Of a stretch of DNA of 64,000 bases, positions 1-7,204 are shown in pieces; the stretch's first letter is position 1, and every line of letters starts with the position of its first letter. Source of the DNA: a virus. The stretch lies in the IMG/VR virus record IMGVR_UViG_3300042197_003333, positions 16,246 through 80,245 of that record; one strand, given 5' to 3'. Both the position numbers and the translations under genes were made by a program. The notes beneath the pieces are model-generated. The model saw nothing but the letters and a program-made list of their open reading frames with translations. It did not search any database and was not told where the DNA came from.

Positions 1-62
1 TTTCAAAACTTCAATCACGACTTGGTGGAATTTCAAATCAAATGATGTCAATGATGAAATAA
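1..62 (+). CDS. 3' end of a gene entering from the left edge
   Basis: A reading frame open from position 3 ends at the TAA at 60-62 and encodes a tail rich in Ser, Gln and Met (ends NQMMSMMK). It lies directly before a strong terminator hairpin, as expected for the last gene of a rightward operon. Only about 19 codons are visible, so no function can be given. The frame is chosen because the other forward frames do not place a stop before the terminator so neatly. Confidence 0.5.
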   Translation, partial: SKLQSRLGGISNQMMSMMK

Positions 63-97
63 AAAAAAATACCCCTTATATTAGGGGTATTTTGATT
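63..97. terminator. Bidirectional intrinsic terminator
   Basis: The inverted repeat ATACCCC / GGGGTAT has an 8-nt loop, with an A-run on the left and a T-rich stretch on the right. It separates the gene entering from the left from the convergent FKBP gene, so it can stop transcription from both sides. Confidence 0.85.
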
Positions 98-114
98 TTA
101 ATTAACTTTTCTGA

Positions 115-540
115 TTAGTTAATTGATACTACTTCCAAATCAAAGATTAATTTTTTTCCAGCGAGTGGATGATTCATATCAAGCACTACCGATGAATCTT
201 TGACTTCTTTAACCACAACTTGAAATGGTCCTCTTTCATTTTGACCTTGCAACTGGTCTCCAACTTTTACTTCTTGAGGTACTTTATCTTTTGGAACTTC
301 CTGAATTAACGTTTCGTTAACTTGTCCATAAGCTTCAGATGGCTCAATTTCAATTGTCTTTTTTTCTCCGACTGCCATTCCGATGAGACCACTCTCAAAA
401 CCTTTAATTAACTGCCCTTGACCTAGTTTGGCGTTTAGGGGAGTTCTTCCTTCCTGAATTGATGTGTCAAATACAGTTCCATCTTCAAGTTTTCCAGTGT
501 AATTAACGGAAACACTATCACCGTTTTTAATTTGTGCCAT
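115..540 (-). CDS. FKBP/SlyD-type peptidyl-prolyl isomerase
   Basis: This 141-residue protein is expected to catalyse cis-trans isomerisation of X-Pro bonds and to act as a cytoplasmic folding helper. The N-terminal half has the FKBP signature (VNYTGKLEDGTVFDTS, then GQGQLIKGFESGLIGM). The middle, about residues 68-120, corresponds to the SlyD insert-in-flap chaperone domain. The C-terminus has the SlyD hallmark NHPLAGKKL. It lacks the His-rich metal-binding tail of E. coli SlyD. It is transcribed leftward from the same region as the next gene, 21 bases upstream, and ends at a terminator. Folding enzymes are uncommon phage cargo; here it fits the Clp, DnaJ-zinc and tmRNA genes elsewhere in the window. 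Confidence 0.93.
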   Translation of the reverse strand: MAQIKNGDSVSVNYTGKLEDGTVFDTSIQEGRTPLNAKLGQGQLIKGFESGLIGMAVGEKKTIEIEPSEAYGQVNETLIQEVPKDKVPQEVKVGDQLQGQNERGPFQVVVKEVKDSSVVLDMNHPLAGKKLIFDLEVVSIN

Positions 541-561
541 TTTATTTTTTTTATAATGATA

Positions 562-1050
562 TTAAACTTTTTCCAATATATCAATAAGCCATTCAGGTTT
601 ATATCCATTTTTCCATACCGCAAATTTCATTTTTGCTCCACGATAATAGTTCCTATATGACTCAACAACATCAACTACCTTATATTCATCGGGCATTGCT
701 TTTGGTGGTTCAGTAAACCCTATATCTTTTATTTTTGGTTTGTTGGTTAAACACCATTCAATAACATCTTGTGATTTATGTCGTTTATTGTATCTATTGG
801 TGTATTCTTCACAAAGAGCAAGTCCGAGTTCACAAAGATAAAGATAATTGGATAATGAGGTTCTGGTCCATATAGAACAGGGGTGATTTTTGTGAGCGAG
901 CTTGTACGGTACTTGGTCGGTTACTTGGTCGGTCATATGGTGAGCGGAACAAAGAAGTTGAGCTGTTTCAAGAATCATTTTGACCACATGTTTATCACAA
1001 TGGTCTTTTGCGCATTTTTTTACATCCAAATCTAAAAAAAATATATTCAT
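562..1050 (-). CDS. Conserved phage protein, MNIFFLD...HCDKHVVKMILE family
   Basis: A 162-residue protein that starts at MNIFFLDLD. A longer frame upstream is Phe-rich and non-coding in character, so the internal ATG at 1050 is preferred. It carries the pattern CAKDHCDKHVVKMILETAQLL, followed by NHPCSIWTR, a helical segment and GFTEPPKAMPDEYK. I recognise this as a widespread phage and bacterial family, and I recall a possible relation to the pyrimidine-dimer glycosylase (Pyr_excise) fold, but I cannot verify that. The conserved His and Cys residues suggest an enzyme. No activity is assigned. Confidence 0.8.
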   Translation of the reverse strand: MNIFFLDLDVKKCAKDHCDKHVVKMILETAQLLCSAHHMTDQVTDQVPYKLAHKNHPCSIWTRTSLSNYLYLCELGLALCEEYTNRYNKRHKSQDVIEWCLTNKPKIKDIGFTEPPKAMPDEYKVVDVVESYRNYYRGAKMKFAVWKNGYKPEWLIDILEKV

Positions 1051-1076
1051 TTGAGCAAATATACGAAATGATGAAG

Positions 1077-1084
1077 TATTTATA
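1077..1084 (+). promoter_or_regulatory. TATTTATA box
   Basis: TATTTATA followed by an A-rich leader, 17 bases before the ATG at 1102. It is one of a set of identical boxes in gene sense before most transcription units in this window. Confidence 0.6.
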
Positions 1085-1101
1085 AAAAAAAAGAAAAAAA
1101 T

Positions 1102-1198
1102 ATGAAACAACTTTTTAAAATAGACGAATCGGAAAAAAGACGAATTCTAGAAATGCATGAAAATGCGACAAGAAGAAATTATTTGATGGAACAGGGAA
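1102..1198 (+). repeat. Direct repeat of a capsid-leader coding segment, copy 1
   Basis: The 97 bases from the ATG match 2944-3040 exactly. They encode the leader and the first linker residues. Exact nucleotide identity, beyond protein similarity, implies a recent duplication or gene conversion. Confidence 0.95.
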
Positions 1199-1818
1199 CT
1201 CCTGCACCTGCAACAACAGGAAACCAAAAAACACTGCCAAAAAAAGAAACCACATTTAATACAATCACTGATTTTTACGGTATAGATATGCCAGTTAAAA
1301 CTAGCTTATTGAAAATGAAATCTGCGGACGATATAAATAAATTAACAAGTATGATGCCACAAAACCAAGAATTAGTAGATGAGATAAATAGTAAAGTTAA
1401 AGCTATGGGTTCTTTAGGTAAAGAAACTACAATTGGATTTCCTTCGGCAACTGATGAGAATACAAAAAATTTAACATATAAGTATTTAAATGTTTTAATG
1501 ACGGCCCCAATATGGAATATTGTTACTAGAATATGTGGTGAAGTTGTTAATCTACCCGAAGATACGGGTAAAGCTATGGCTTGTACTTCAGGTATTAATT
1601 ATGAGGTCTATAAAAAAGCTATGGATTTTTTGCTTACAAATAACCAATGGAAAAACATATCAGAAGATGCTTTAGCGTCGTTCAAAGATGCTTATAATAT
1701 GTTAGGGACTGGAGTTAAAAATGATTCTGGTTACCAAAAAATATTTGTACAAATTCAAAAAGCTCCACTCATCACAGCCCTATCTTCAATTGCAAATGAA
1801 AAATATCAATCTTTTTAA
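1102..1818 (+). CDS. Putative capsid-targeted internal protein, copy 1
   Basis: A 238-residue protein of unknown function. Its first 30 residues (MKQLFKIDESEKRRILEMHE...NYLME) form a charged amphipathic leader ending in Leu-Met-Glu before Gln. This matches the hydrophobic-x-Glu cleavage sites of T4-type prohead proteases. The first 97 bases are identical to the start of the gene at 2944, while the remaining protein differs completely, so the leader has been joined to different cargo. After the leader comes a Pro/Thr-rich linker and a largely helical domain. A TATTTATA box lies upstream and a terminator follows the stop. Confidence 0.85.
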   Translation: MKQLFKIDESEKRRILEMHENATRRNYLMEQGTPAPATTGNQKTLPKKETTFNTITDFYGIDMPVKTSLLKMKSADDINKLTSMMPQNQELVDEINSKVKAMGSLGKETTIGFPSATDENTKNLTYKYLNVLMTAPIWNIVTRICGEVVNLPEDTGKAMACTSGINYEVYKKAMDFLLTNNQWKNISEDALASFKDAYNMLGTGVKNDSGYQKIFVQIQKAPLITALSSIANEKYQSF

Positions 1819-1830
1819 AAAAACTAATAA

Positions 1831-1859
1831 AAAAAAAGGGAATTAATTTCCCTTTTTTT
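1831..1859. terminator. Bidirectional intrinsic terminator
   Basis: A-run, GGGAA / TTCCC stem with a 5-nt loop, then a T-run. It sits between two convergent genes, where it can stop both. Confidence 0.85.
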
Positions 1860-2292
1860 ATTTTGTAATATAAACATCTTCTTTATCTCCAATCCATATA
1901 AATCCATCCATCATGCCATCAATTTCAAATTCAAATATATAAATGAATTGCGATTCGTCTTCAGTTCTTGCCAATTTTTCATAACAAACCCAATCATTAT
2001 CATTTACTGTAATACTATAGAGTAGATTAGTTTTTTCAATAGTTAATATTTTATCTTCAAAACCATTAAAAATTACTTTTTTATTATTCAAATCTGTTAC
2101 CATTTTTATTGGTCCTTTATCGGATATTGAACTAGTTGTTACATTGAGGCTGTCTTTTTTAAATGCCTCTATAGCGTCCATACCAATTGGATGAATAAAA
2201 TTGTAAACAGTATCTATATAAAAACTAATAACCTGTGAAGAACAAGTGATACTTGATACGATAAATGCGATTGTTACGATAATGGTTTTCAT
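1858..2292 (-). CDS. Small secreted protein, copy 1
   Basis: A 144-residue protein with a clear N-terminal signal peptide (MKTIIVTIAFIVSSITC, then SSQ). It is either cleaved by signal peptidase I or a poor lipoprotein signal, because the box before Cys is not canonical. The mature part is beta-rich and acidic, with no motif I recognise. The signal-peptide region and upstream DNA are nearly identical to those of the gene at 3680, whose mature part differs. Export to the envelope is the only supported inference. It might alter the infected cell surface, but that is speculation. Confidence 0.75.
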   Translation of the reverse strand: MKTIIVTIAFIVSSITCSSQVISFYIDTVYNFIHPIGMDAIEAFKKDSLNVTTSSISDKGPIKMVTDLNNKKVIFNGFEDKILTIEKTNLLYSITVNDNDWVCYEKLARTEDESQFIYIFEFEIDGMMDGFIWIGDKEDVYITK

Positions 2293-2351
2293 AGTGTTTA
2301 AATTTTAGAGTACAAATATACGTAAATTTAAGTTATCAATCCAAATTTTTT
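2234..2351 (-). repeat. Direct repeat of signal-peptide and upstream region, copy 1
   Basis: About 118 bases covering the signal-peptide codons and the upstream leader match 4041-4158 with about two differences by eye. With the 97-base repeat at 1102/2944 it shows that a whole two-gene block was duplicated. Confidence 0.9.
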
Positions 2352-2440
2352 AATATATTTTCCACAATTGAATTCAATTATTTTTTCTTTATATTAAATT
2401 TTATGTTTTTTGCATTCCAATTAAGCTCCCCTTTTTATTT
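2344..2440 (-). pseudogene. Remnant of a GIY-YIG endonuclease gene (C-terminal coding part)
   Basis: This gene-free stretch aligns by eye with 4252-4350, inside the intact GIY-YIG gene. Shared blocks include AATATATTTTC-ACAATTGAATTC and TTTTGCATT-CCA-TTAAG-TC. Small indels and substitutions break the frame. It occupies the same relative position behind secreted-protein copy 1 as the intact gene does behind copy 2, so block A once also held the endonuclease. Confidence 0.8.
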
Positions 2441-2446
2441 TAATTA

Positions 2447-2806
2447 TTAGTATTTAATACTAACCGAGAAATCTTTTTCTTTTGCAAATCGGCCCTCAAT
2501 TTCATCGGGTAGGTCATAGTATTCAATTAAAAAGATTTTTTCTTTAGTGTCAGTTTTGTTTGTAATCAAATACGTGGTACCTTCTTCTGTTGTAATGTCA
2601 AGATTGTTACCATTTTTGTAAAAAATAACCCCAACGTGAGTCAAATCTGAATTTGTTGCCATTTGAAGCATTTTACTTTGAGATGACTTAGATGTGTGAA
2701 AAATGATGTCACCATCTTTAAATTTGGTAGTATCATTTTCTAAAAGTTCTGACTTACAACTAGTTAATGAAACTAACAAAGAAAGTAATACAAGTAATTT
2801 TTTCAT
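2447..2806 (-). CDS. Truncated YiiX-like (permuted NlpC/P60) lipoprotein
   Basis: A 119-residue protein with a lipoprotein signal (LLSLLVSLTSC, Cys 17). It continues into the start of a YiiX/YebB-like permuted papain-fold domain: GDIIFHTSKSSQSKMLQMAT, then DLTHVGVIF containing the expected His. In this family the catalytic Cys comes later, and the domain usually runs well beyond 150 residues. This protein ends first, so it is probably inactive as a hydrolase or has a binding role. Its 3' end abuts the GIY-YIG remnant, suggesting that endonuclease gain and loss removed the rest of the gene. Confidence 0.75.
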   Translation of the reverse strand: MKKLLVLLSLLVSLTSCKSELLENDTTKFKDGDIIFHTSKSSQSKMLQMATNSDLTHVGVIFYKNGNNLDITTEEGTTYLITNKTDTKEKIFLIEYYDLPDEIEGRFAKEKDFSVSIKY

Positions 2807-2919
2807 TTTGTATAGGGTTATTGATTATTGTGGTACAAATATAAATACTTTTTTTTGTTTTGCCAAATTTTTATATATAAAAAATATGGATTTATTTATA
2901 AAATATTAAATTTTTGATG

Positions 2920-2927
2920 TATTTATA
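2920..2927 (+). promoter_or_regulatory. TATTTATA box
   Basis: Same box and A-rich leader as before copy 1, 16 bases before the ATG at 2944. Confidence 0.6.
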
Positions 2928-2943
2928 AATAAAAGAAAAAAAT

Positions 2944-3040
2944 ATGAAACAACTTTTTAAAATAGACGAATCGGAAAAAAGACGAATTCTAGAAATGCAT
3001 GAAAATGCGACAAGAAGAAATTATTTGATGGAACAGGGAA
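2944..3040 (+). repeat. Direct repeat of a capsid-leader coding segment, copy 2
   Basis: Exact copy of 1102-1198. Divergence begins at the linker codons after the GGGAAC shared by both. Confidence 0.95.
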
Positions 3041-3630
3041 CACCCGCACCTAACACTCCACAACCGACATCTCCACCAGCAAGACAGGAAGTACAACCTT
3101 CGGGAAATGTTGTAAATGGTAAAACTTATAAAATTCAAAATATTACGGATGACAGTTCATTATACTTATTTACTAATTTTGGTTTACTAAATACTGAGAC
3201 AGCAGGAACCCCTTTTGGCCCAAGGAGTCATAGTAACTTAGGTTGGATGGCATCGACAGTAGGTTCTACAGTTGGGAATGAAGTTTATAAATTAGAACAA
3301 TCAAATAAATTTCATGAAAAAGACCTTGGAACTGAAAAATTTGAACAGTTAAAAAAACAAGCGGAAACCGATGTTATGAAAATTGTAAATGAGTTAGATA
3401 TTATTGCACAAAATTATACTTTACCTGAACTATGTAATAAAACAGAAAAACCTCTACCTCAAGGAGTAAGCTCAAAAGCTTTAGCTATTGCTCAACAAAG
3501 AGTAGGGCCCGATATGGGACGACTCAGTTTAAATTGGTGTGGTCAACAAAAAACAGGAACAAACGCTAAAAATAAAAGAGAACAAATTCAAAAAGATAGA
3601 GAGTTTGCACAACAAAGAGCAAAGGCTTAA
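2944..3630 (+). CDS. Putative capsid-targeted internal protein, copy 2
   Basis: A 228-residue protein. Residues 1-36 match those of the 1102 gene, including the LME/Q site at residue 30. A Pro-rich linker (about 37-55) then joins a different domain with no recognised family, rich in Gln and Lys at its C-terminus. The same leader on unrelated cargo supports a modular targeting peptide. It is followed by a terminator shared with the convergent secreted-protein gene. Confidence 0.85.
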   Translation: MKQLFKIDESEKRRILEMHENATRRNYLMEQGTPAPNTPQPTSPPARQEVQPSGNVVNGKTYKIQNITDDSSLYLFTNFGLLNTETAGTPFGPRSHSNLGWMASTVGSTVGNEVYKLEQSNKFHEKDLGTEKFEQLKKQAETDVMKIVNELDIIAQNYTLPELCNKTEKPLPQGVSSKALAIAQQRVGPDMGRLSLNWCGQQKTGTNAKNKREQIQKDREFAQQRAKA

Positions 3631-3656
3631 AAAAAGGGACAGAAAGTCCCTTTTTA
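3629..3656. terminator. Bidirectional intrinsic terminator
   Basis: AAAAAGGGAC / GTCCCTTTTT stem with a short loop between convergent genes. Confidence 0.85.
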
Positions 3657-3679
3657 TTTTTTAAAATTATTTGATAATT

Positions 3680-4099
3680 TTATTCTATTGTAAATTTAGG
3701 ATTTTTAGTAAAAAAACCTTTGATTAACTCTCCGTCTCTGTATTCAAAAAGATACATAATACCACCCTCATTAGTTTGTCCCAAAATTTCTAAACATTCA
3801 TTACCATTATCAGAAACAACAACATCAATAATGTTATTTGTTTGATTAACTTTAAGTATGTCGTAATTTTTACAGTTAAATGTTTCAGTCATTTTGTTTA
3901 AATCACAAGTTATAACAAGTTTTGGATTGTGTTCATACAAATTTTTATATACTATTTTGTTTAACTTAATAGCTTGAGGAGTACTCATTAATACTGGGTG
4001 TTCAAAAACTTGACAAGTGTCCAATTCAATTGTGATAATTTGTGAAAAACAAGTGATACTTGATACGATAAATGCGATTGTTACGATAATGGTTTTCAT
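3680..4099 (-). CDS. Small secreted protein, copy 2
   Basis: A 139-residue protein. Its signal peptide (MKTIIVTIAFIVSSITC, then FSQ) is almost identical to copy 1, while the mature parts are only loosely alike: both have DTC/DTV near the start, a VTDLN/TCDLN segment and a FEYRDGE/FEFEIDG segment. This points to an old paralogous pair rather than unrelated proteins. Function unknown; envelope location inferred. Confidence 0.75.
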   Translation of the reverse strand: MKTIIVTIAFIVSSITCFSQIITIELDTCQVFEHPVLMSTPQAIKLNKIVYKNLYEHNPKLVITCDLNKMTETFNCKNYDILKVNQTNNIIDVVVSDNGNECLEILGQTNEGGIMYLFEYRDGELIKGFFTKNPKFTIE

Positions 4100-4158
4100 A
4101 GTGTTTAAATTTTAGAGTACAAATATACGTAAATTTAAGTTGTCAATCCAAATTTTTT
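4041..4158 (-). repeat. Direct repeat of signal-peptide and upstream region, copy 2
   Basis: Partner of 2234-2351; see that entry. Confidence 0.9.
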
Positions 4159-4937
4159 AAAAAAATTTCTTTTGTTTTTCCGTTTTTAAAAAGACCATCA
4201 TAACTATATCTGTCCTTATAAGATAAATTTAGTTCATCATTTAAATCATTTAAAAATTTTTTAATATATTTTCTACAATTGAATTCAATTATTTCTCCTT
4301 TATATGAAATTTTATATTTTTTTGCATTTCCATTAAGTTCTCCTTTTCTATTTTTTGACATTTTTTGTTTAGTTTTTGTTGTATGTTTTCTGGTACCAAA
4401 TTCTTTTATCCTTTTTCTAACCCCTTTTTTAATTTTCTCAATGTCTTCTAATTTTCGCGGAATTCCCTTGTTATGTCCTTCGTGGCCTATTAATGATTTG
4501 CTTAATTTTTCTCTATATTCTTTACTTTGAATGGTTTTTTTAAACTTTTCAGAATTTTTCAAAGACTCACTTATTTTCTTTTTTGTTTTTTCTGAATGTT
4601 TTTTTCTCATACCATCACCTCCCTCAGTCAAATTTAAACCATTTTTACCCATATAAGAATTAAATTTTTTAATATAATAAATTTCTTTTTTACTCAATAA
4701 ATTAATTAGTTCATTAATTTCTATAATTTCTATAATTTCTATTATTTCAACTGAATGAGAATCAAATCCGTATTTTAAAAATGAGTTATATAGTTTTTTT
4801 TGTTTCTCGCATAATAATCTTGAATATTTTAAAAATCTTTGTTTGATATTTTGTGTTTTACCAATGTATACTTTATTGGTGGGAGAAATTATTTTATAAA
4901 TTCCTGCTTTTTTAGGAAGAGACTCTATATTTATCAT
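4143..4937 (-). CDS. GIY-YIG homing endonuclease (Seg-like)
   Basis: A 264-residue protein. The GIY-YIG nuclease domain is at residues 1-95: AGIYKI, then KVYIGKT, with NLTEGGDG closing it. A Lys/Arg-rich region of repeated NUMOD-like helices (HSEKTKKKISESLKNSE, TTKTKQKMSKNRKG) follows and probably binds DNA. It stands alone, outside any intron, like T4 seg genes. Residues 62-73 are a tandem EII repeat encoded by a 9-base microsatellite, a likely slippage site. Its promoter box lies 22 bases upstream. A decayed copy sits at 2344-2440. Confidence 0.93.
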   Translation of the reverse strand: MINIESLPKKAGIYKIISPTNKVYIGKTQNIKQRFLKYSRLLCEKQKKLYNSFLKYGFDSHSVEIIEIIEIIEINELINLLSKKEIYYIKKFNSYMGKNGLNLTEGGDGMRKKHSEKTKKKISESLKNSEKFKKTIQSKEYREKLSKSLIGHEGHNKGIPRKLEDIEKIKKGVRKRIKEFGTRKHTTKTKQKMSKNRKGELNGNAKKYKISYKGEIIEFNCRKYIKKFLNDLNDELNLSYKDRYSYDGLFKNGKTKEIFLKNLD

Positions 4938-4959
4938 TGTATTTATATTTGTAGTTATA

Positions 4960-4967
4960 TATAAATA
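4960..4967 (-). promoter_or_regulatory. TATTTATA box (minus strand)
   Basis: Reads TATAAATA on the plus strand, TATTTATA in gene sense, 22 bases before the GIY-YIG start codon. Confidence 0.55.
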
Positions 4968-4979
4968 TCAAAAAAACAA

Positions 4980-5008
4980 AAAAATCCCTCAACGGAGGGA
5001 TTTTTTTA
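4980..5008. terminator. Intrinsic terminator
   Basis: ATCCCTC-AACG-GAGGGAT stem flanked by an A-run and a T-run, 17 bases past the stop of the leftward aaRS-like gene. Confidence 0.85.
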
Positions 5009-5024
5009 TAAGATAAATAGTATA

Positions 5025-5882
5025 TTAAATTTCTTGTAATTGTTCTTGTTTTAAAAGTTCATAAGCCCTAAGTAACCGACTCATACCAATACCACATCCA
5101 ACTCTAGGGAAAAAATTGTAACTTAAAAAATCTTCCAATTCCTCTTCAACTCTTTCTTTTCCAAAAAGTTCAAATAGTTTTCCACAATATTTTCCATCTT
5201 CTATTTTATAAAACATTTCCCTCATTTCTTTAACATCACAACTTCTTTCAGCTGAACCAAAAGTTTCCTGTCCGTATAAAATAACGTCAACTTTTTTAAA
5301 TAAATTATTATTATTGTGTTTCATATTCCAAAACGGATTAGTTCTTAACGGGAAGTTTTGTAACGAAATTACTGAACCTTTTTCTTTCCACATTTTTGTT
5401 TCATGCTCATCTTCTAAAATTGATGTGTCATATTCATTACACATATCTTCATAGTTTACCTCAATTTGTTTATCAAAACCTAAATACTCTAAAAGTTCAG
5501 ATTGTAGTTTTATTAAATCTTGCATGTCCCCTTTTGTTTCAAATTCAAACATTTTAAAAACTTTTTTATGTCTACCATCAATTGGTTTTTTTTCATCTCT
5601 GTATGATGTTGTTATACAAAAAACACCATCCCAATCAGGATTTTCTAATAGTTGTTCTTCCAAAACCATTTGATTTGTTTGTTGTAATGGATATGTAATA
5701 GGATTACCATCTTCACTTGTTAAAGAATATGACACGATTGAATGCGGGTTTTCACATGCCGCCAAAATTGATAATCGTATTCCATCAGGAACTTCTTTAA
5801 AATTTTTATTGAGAAAAAAAGTCCTCATTTTTTGAATAAGTTCAGAATAGATTTCTGTTTTTACATTTTTAGTGTTTTTCAT
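5025..5882 (-). CDS. Class II aminoacyl-tRNA-synthetase-like enzyme (AspRS/AsnRS catalytic core type)
   Basis: A 285-residue protein consisting only of a class II synthetase-like catalytic core. Motif 2 is visible as FCITTSYRDEKK...FEFE (about residues 90-118). Motif 3 is GCGIGMSRLLRAYELL near the C-terminus. SAERSCDVKEMREMF lies between them. No anticodon-binding domain is present. Relatives of this kind include stand-alone AspRS/AsnRS paralogues and AspRS-derived asparagine synthetases, so it may activate an amino acid without charging tRNA. It could serve amino-acid metabolism or modify a tRNA or protein during infection. The substrate cannot be read from the sequence. Confidence 0.8.
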   Translation of the reverse strand: MKNTKNVKTEIYSELIQKMRTFFLNKNFKEVPDGIRLSILAACENPHSIVSYSLTSEDGNPITYPLQQTNQMVLEEQLLENPDWDGVFCITTSYRDEKKPIDGRHKKVFKMFEFETKGDMQDLIKLQSELLEYLGFDKQIEVNYEDMCNEYDTSILEDEHETKMWKEKGSVISLQNFPLRTNPFWNMKHNNNNLFKKVDVILYGQETFGSAERSCDVKEMREMFYKIEDGKYCGKLFELFGKERVEEELEDFLSYNFFPRVGCGIGMSRLLRAYELLKQEQLQEI

Positions 5883-5924
5883 TTTTGTTTTTTTATTTTT
5901 TATTGTTTATTAACAGGGCAAAAA

Positions 5925-5948
5925 AAATCCTGACAAATGTCAGGATTT
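5925..5948. other. Strong hairpin between divergent genes
   Basis: AAATCCTGACA and TGTCAGGATTT form an 11-bp inverted repeat with a 2-base spacer (effective loop 4). It lies between a leftward and a rightward gene start, where a terminator is not expected. It could be an operator, or a terminator left from a lost gene. Confidence 0.6.
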
Positions 5949-6056
5949 AAATGAAAATGAATTTATACAATTCATCCGTAGTTTTGTTTTGTTTTTTTTC
6001 ATTTTCATTAATTTTAAATATACCAACTTTTATAAAAGTAATCAAGAGTTGTATAA

Positions 6057-6064
6057 TATTTATA
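6057..6064 (+). promoter_or_regulatory. TATTTATA box
   Basis: 15 bases before the ATG at 6080. It supports that start over the longer upstream frame, whose extra residues are hydrophobic and atypical. Confidence 0.6.
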
Positions 6065-6079
6065 AAAAAAGTTTTGTTA

Positions 6080-7192
6080 ATGAAAAAATTAATTCTTGAA
6101 GTAGAAAAAATTAAATCACTTATTGGGTTGCCAATCAACGAAATGGCAAAACCAAGTGAACAACATATAAAATCAATTCAAACAATTTTAAGTACAAATA
6201 ATTTACTTAAAAGGGAAGCGGAATCACTTCTTAATCAAATTATTGATTTGGCGGATGACCAAATTATAAATTTTGATTTATTGGAGCATGGTGTCAAAAA
6301 TACGTTGCTTAAAAAAGGAGATAAGTATAAATCAATTGTTAAGTACTTTGAAAAAGTATTAGGGTCTTTAAGACGCAGGGAGCCGGATTCATATGAGATT
6401 GAGCCAGAAATGAATGATTATAGTTTTGAACCTGAAGAACCATCAATCCTAAAGAAAAAAATATTTAGAAAAGAGTTGTATTATTTACAAGTTGAACTAC
6501 TCAAATTACAAGAATGGTTAATAGAAACAGGCAAAACCGTAATCATAGTTTTTGAAGGAAGAGATTCGGCGGGTAAGGGCTCCACAATTAAAAAATTCAC
6601 AGAAAATTTAAATCCAAGATATTTTAACATTATTGCTCTTGGAATACCAACACCCGAAGAAAGACAAGATTGGTTCGGTAGATACAAAAAACATATAAAA
6701 CCAGGTATGATTAATTTCTTTGATAGGAGTTGGTATAACCGAGGACTTGTTGAACCTGTTATGGGTTATGGCTCTGAAGAGGAATACCAAGATTTTATGG
6801 ACAATGTTGAAAATTTTGAAAATGAACTTGTTGAACAAGGTGATTATTTATTTAAACTTTGGTTTTCAATTGATAAGGAAACTCAAGCGAGAAGATTTGA
6901 AATGAGACAAAAATCACCACTTAAATATTGGAAGTATTCGCCCAACGATGCTAAAATGCAAGATATGTGGGAAAGGTTTACCGAATTTAAACAACGACTA
7001 TTTGATAAAACATCTACAATAAACCATCCTTGGATTGTTTTGGATGCGAATGATAAGAAAGTATCGGGATTGAACGCAATTAGATATGTATTGCAGAATA
7101 TTCCATATGAAAATAAAAATGAAGAATTGCTGGATAAAGAATTTCCTGAAGCGATGACCGTATTAAGACCTGAAACAAATGAAAATTCCTAA
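6080..7192 (+). CDS. PPK2-type polyphosphate kinase with a capsid-targeting-like leader
   Basis: A 370-residue protein. The PPK2 domain spans about 125-345: Walker A FEGRDSAGKGS at 159-168, the lid/Walker B signature FFDRSWYNR at 213-221, and KYWKYSPND further on. Known PPK2 enzymes move phosphate between polyphosphate and nucleotides (NDP to NTP, or NMP to NDP). The subclass cannot be fixed by eye. Residues 1-21 (MKKLILEVEKIKSLIGLPINE) resemble the hydrophobic-x-Glu leaders of other genes here, and residues 22-120 are an extra helical region absent from ordinary PPK2. It may be packaged and injected, or may replenish nucleotides during infection; both are inferences. Confidence 0.93.
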   Translation: MKKLILEVEKIKSLIGLPINEMAKPSEQHIKSIQTILSTNNLLKREAESLLNQIIDLADDQIINFDLLEHGVKNTLLKKGDKYKSIVKYFEKVLGSLRRREPDSYEIEPEMNDYSFEPEEPSILKKKIFRKELYYLQVELLKLQEWLIETGKTVIIVFEGRDSAGKGSTIKKFTENLNPRYFNIIALGIPTPEERQDWFGRYKKHIKPGMINFFDRSWYNRGLVEPVMGYGSEEEYQDFMDNVENFENELVEQGDYLFKLWFSIDKETQARRFEMRQKSPLKYWKYSPNDAKMQDMWERFTEFKQRLFDKTSTINHPWIVLDANDKKVSGLNAIRYVLQNIPYENKNEELLDKEFPEAMTVLRPETNENS

Positions 7193-7200
7193 TATTTATA
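7193..7200 (+). promoter_or_regulatory. TATTTATA box
   Basis: Only 4 bases separate the box from the ATG at 7205. If it acts as a -10 element the mRNA would be leaderless. Confidence 0.5.
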
Positions 7201-7204
7201 CATT

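Noticed and set aside
4960-4967. T4-style late promoters (TATAAATA in gene sense)
   Set aside because: Read in the direction of the genes, the box is TATTTATA almost every time. Occurrences of TATAAATA in gene sense are not consistently placed before starts.
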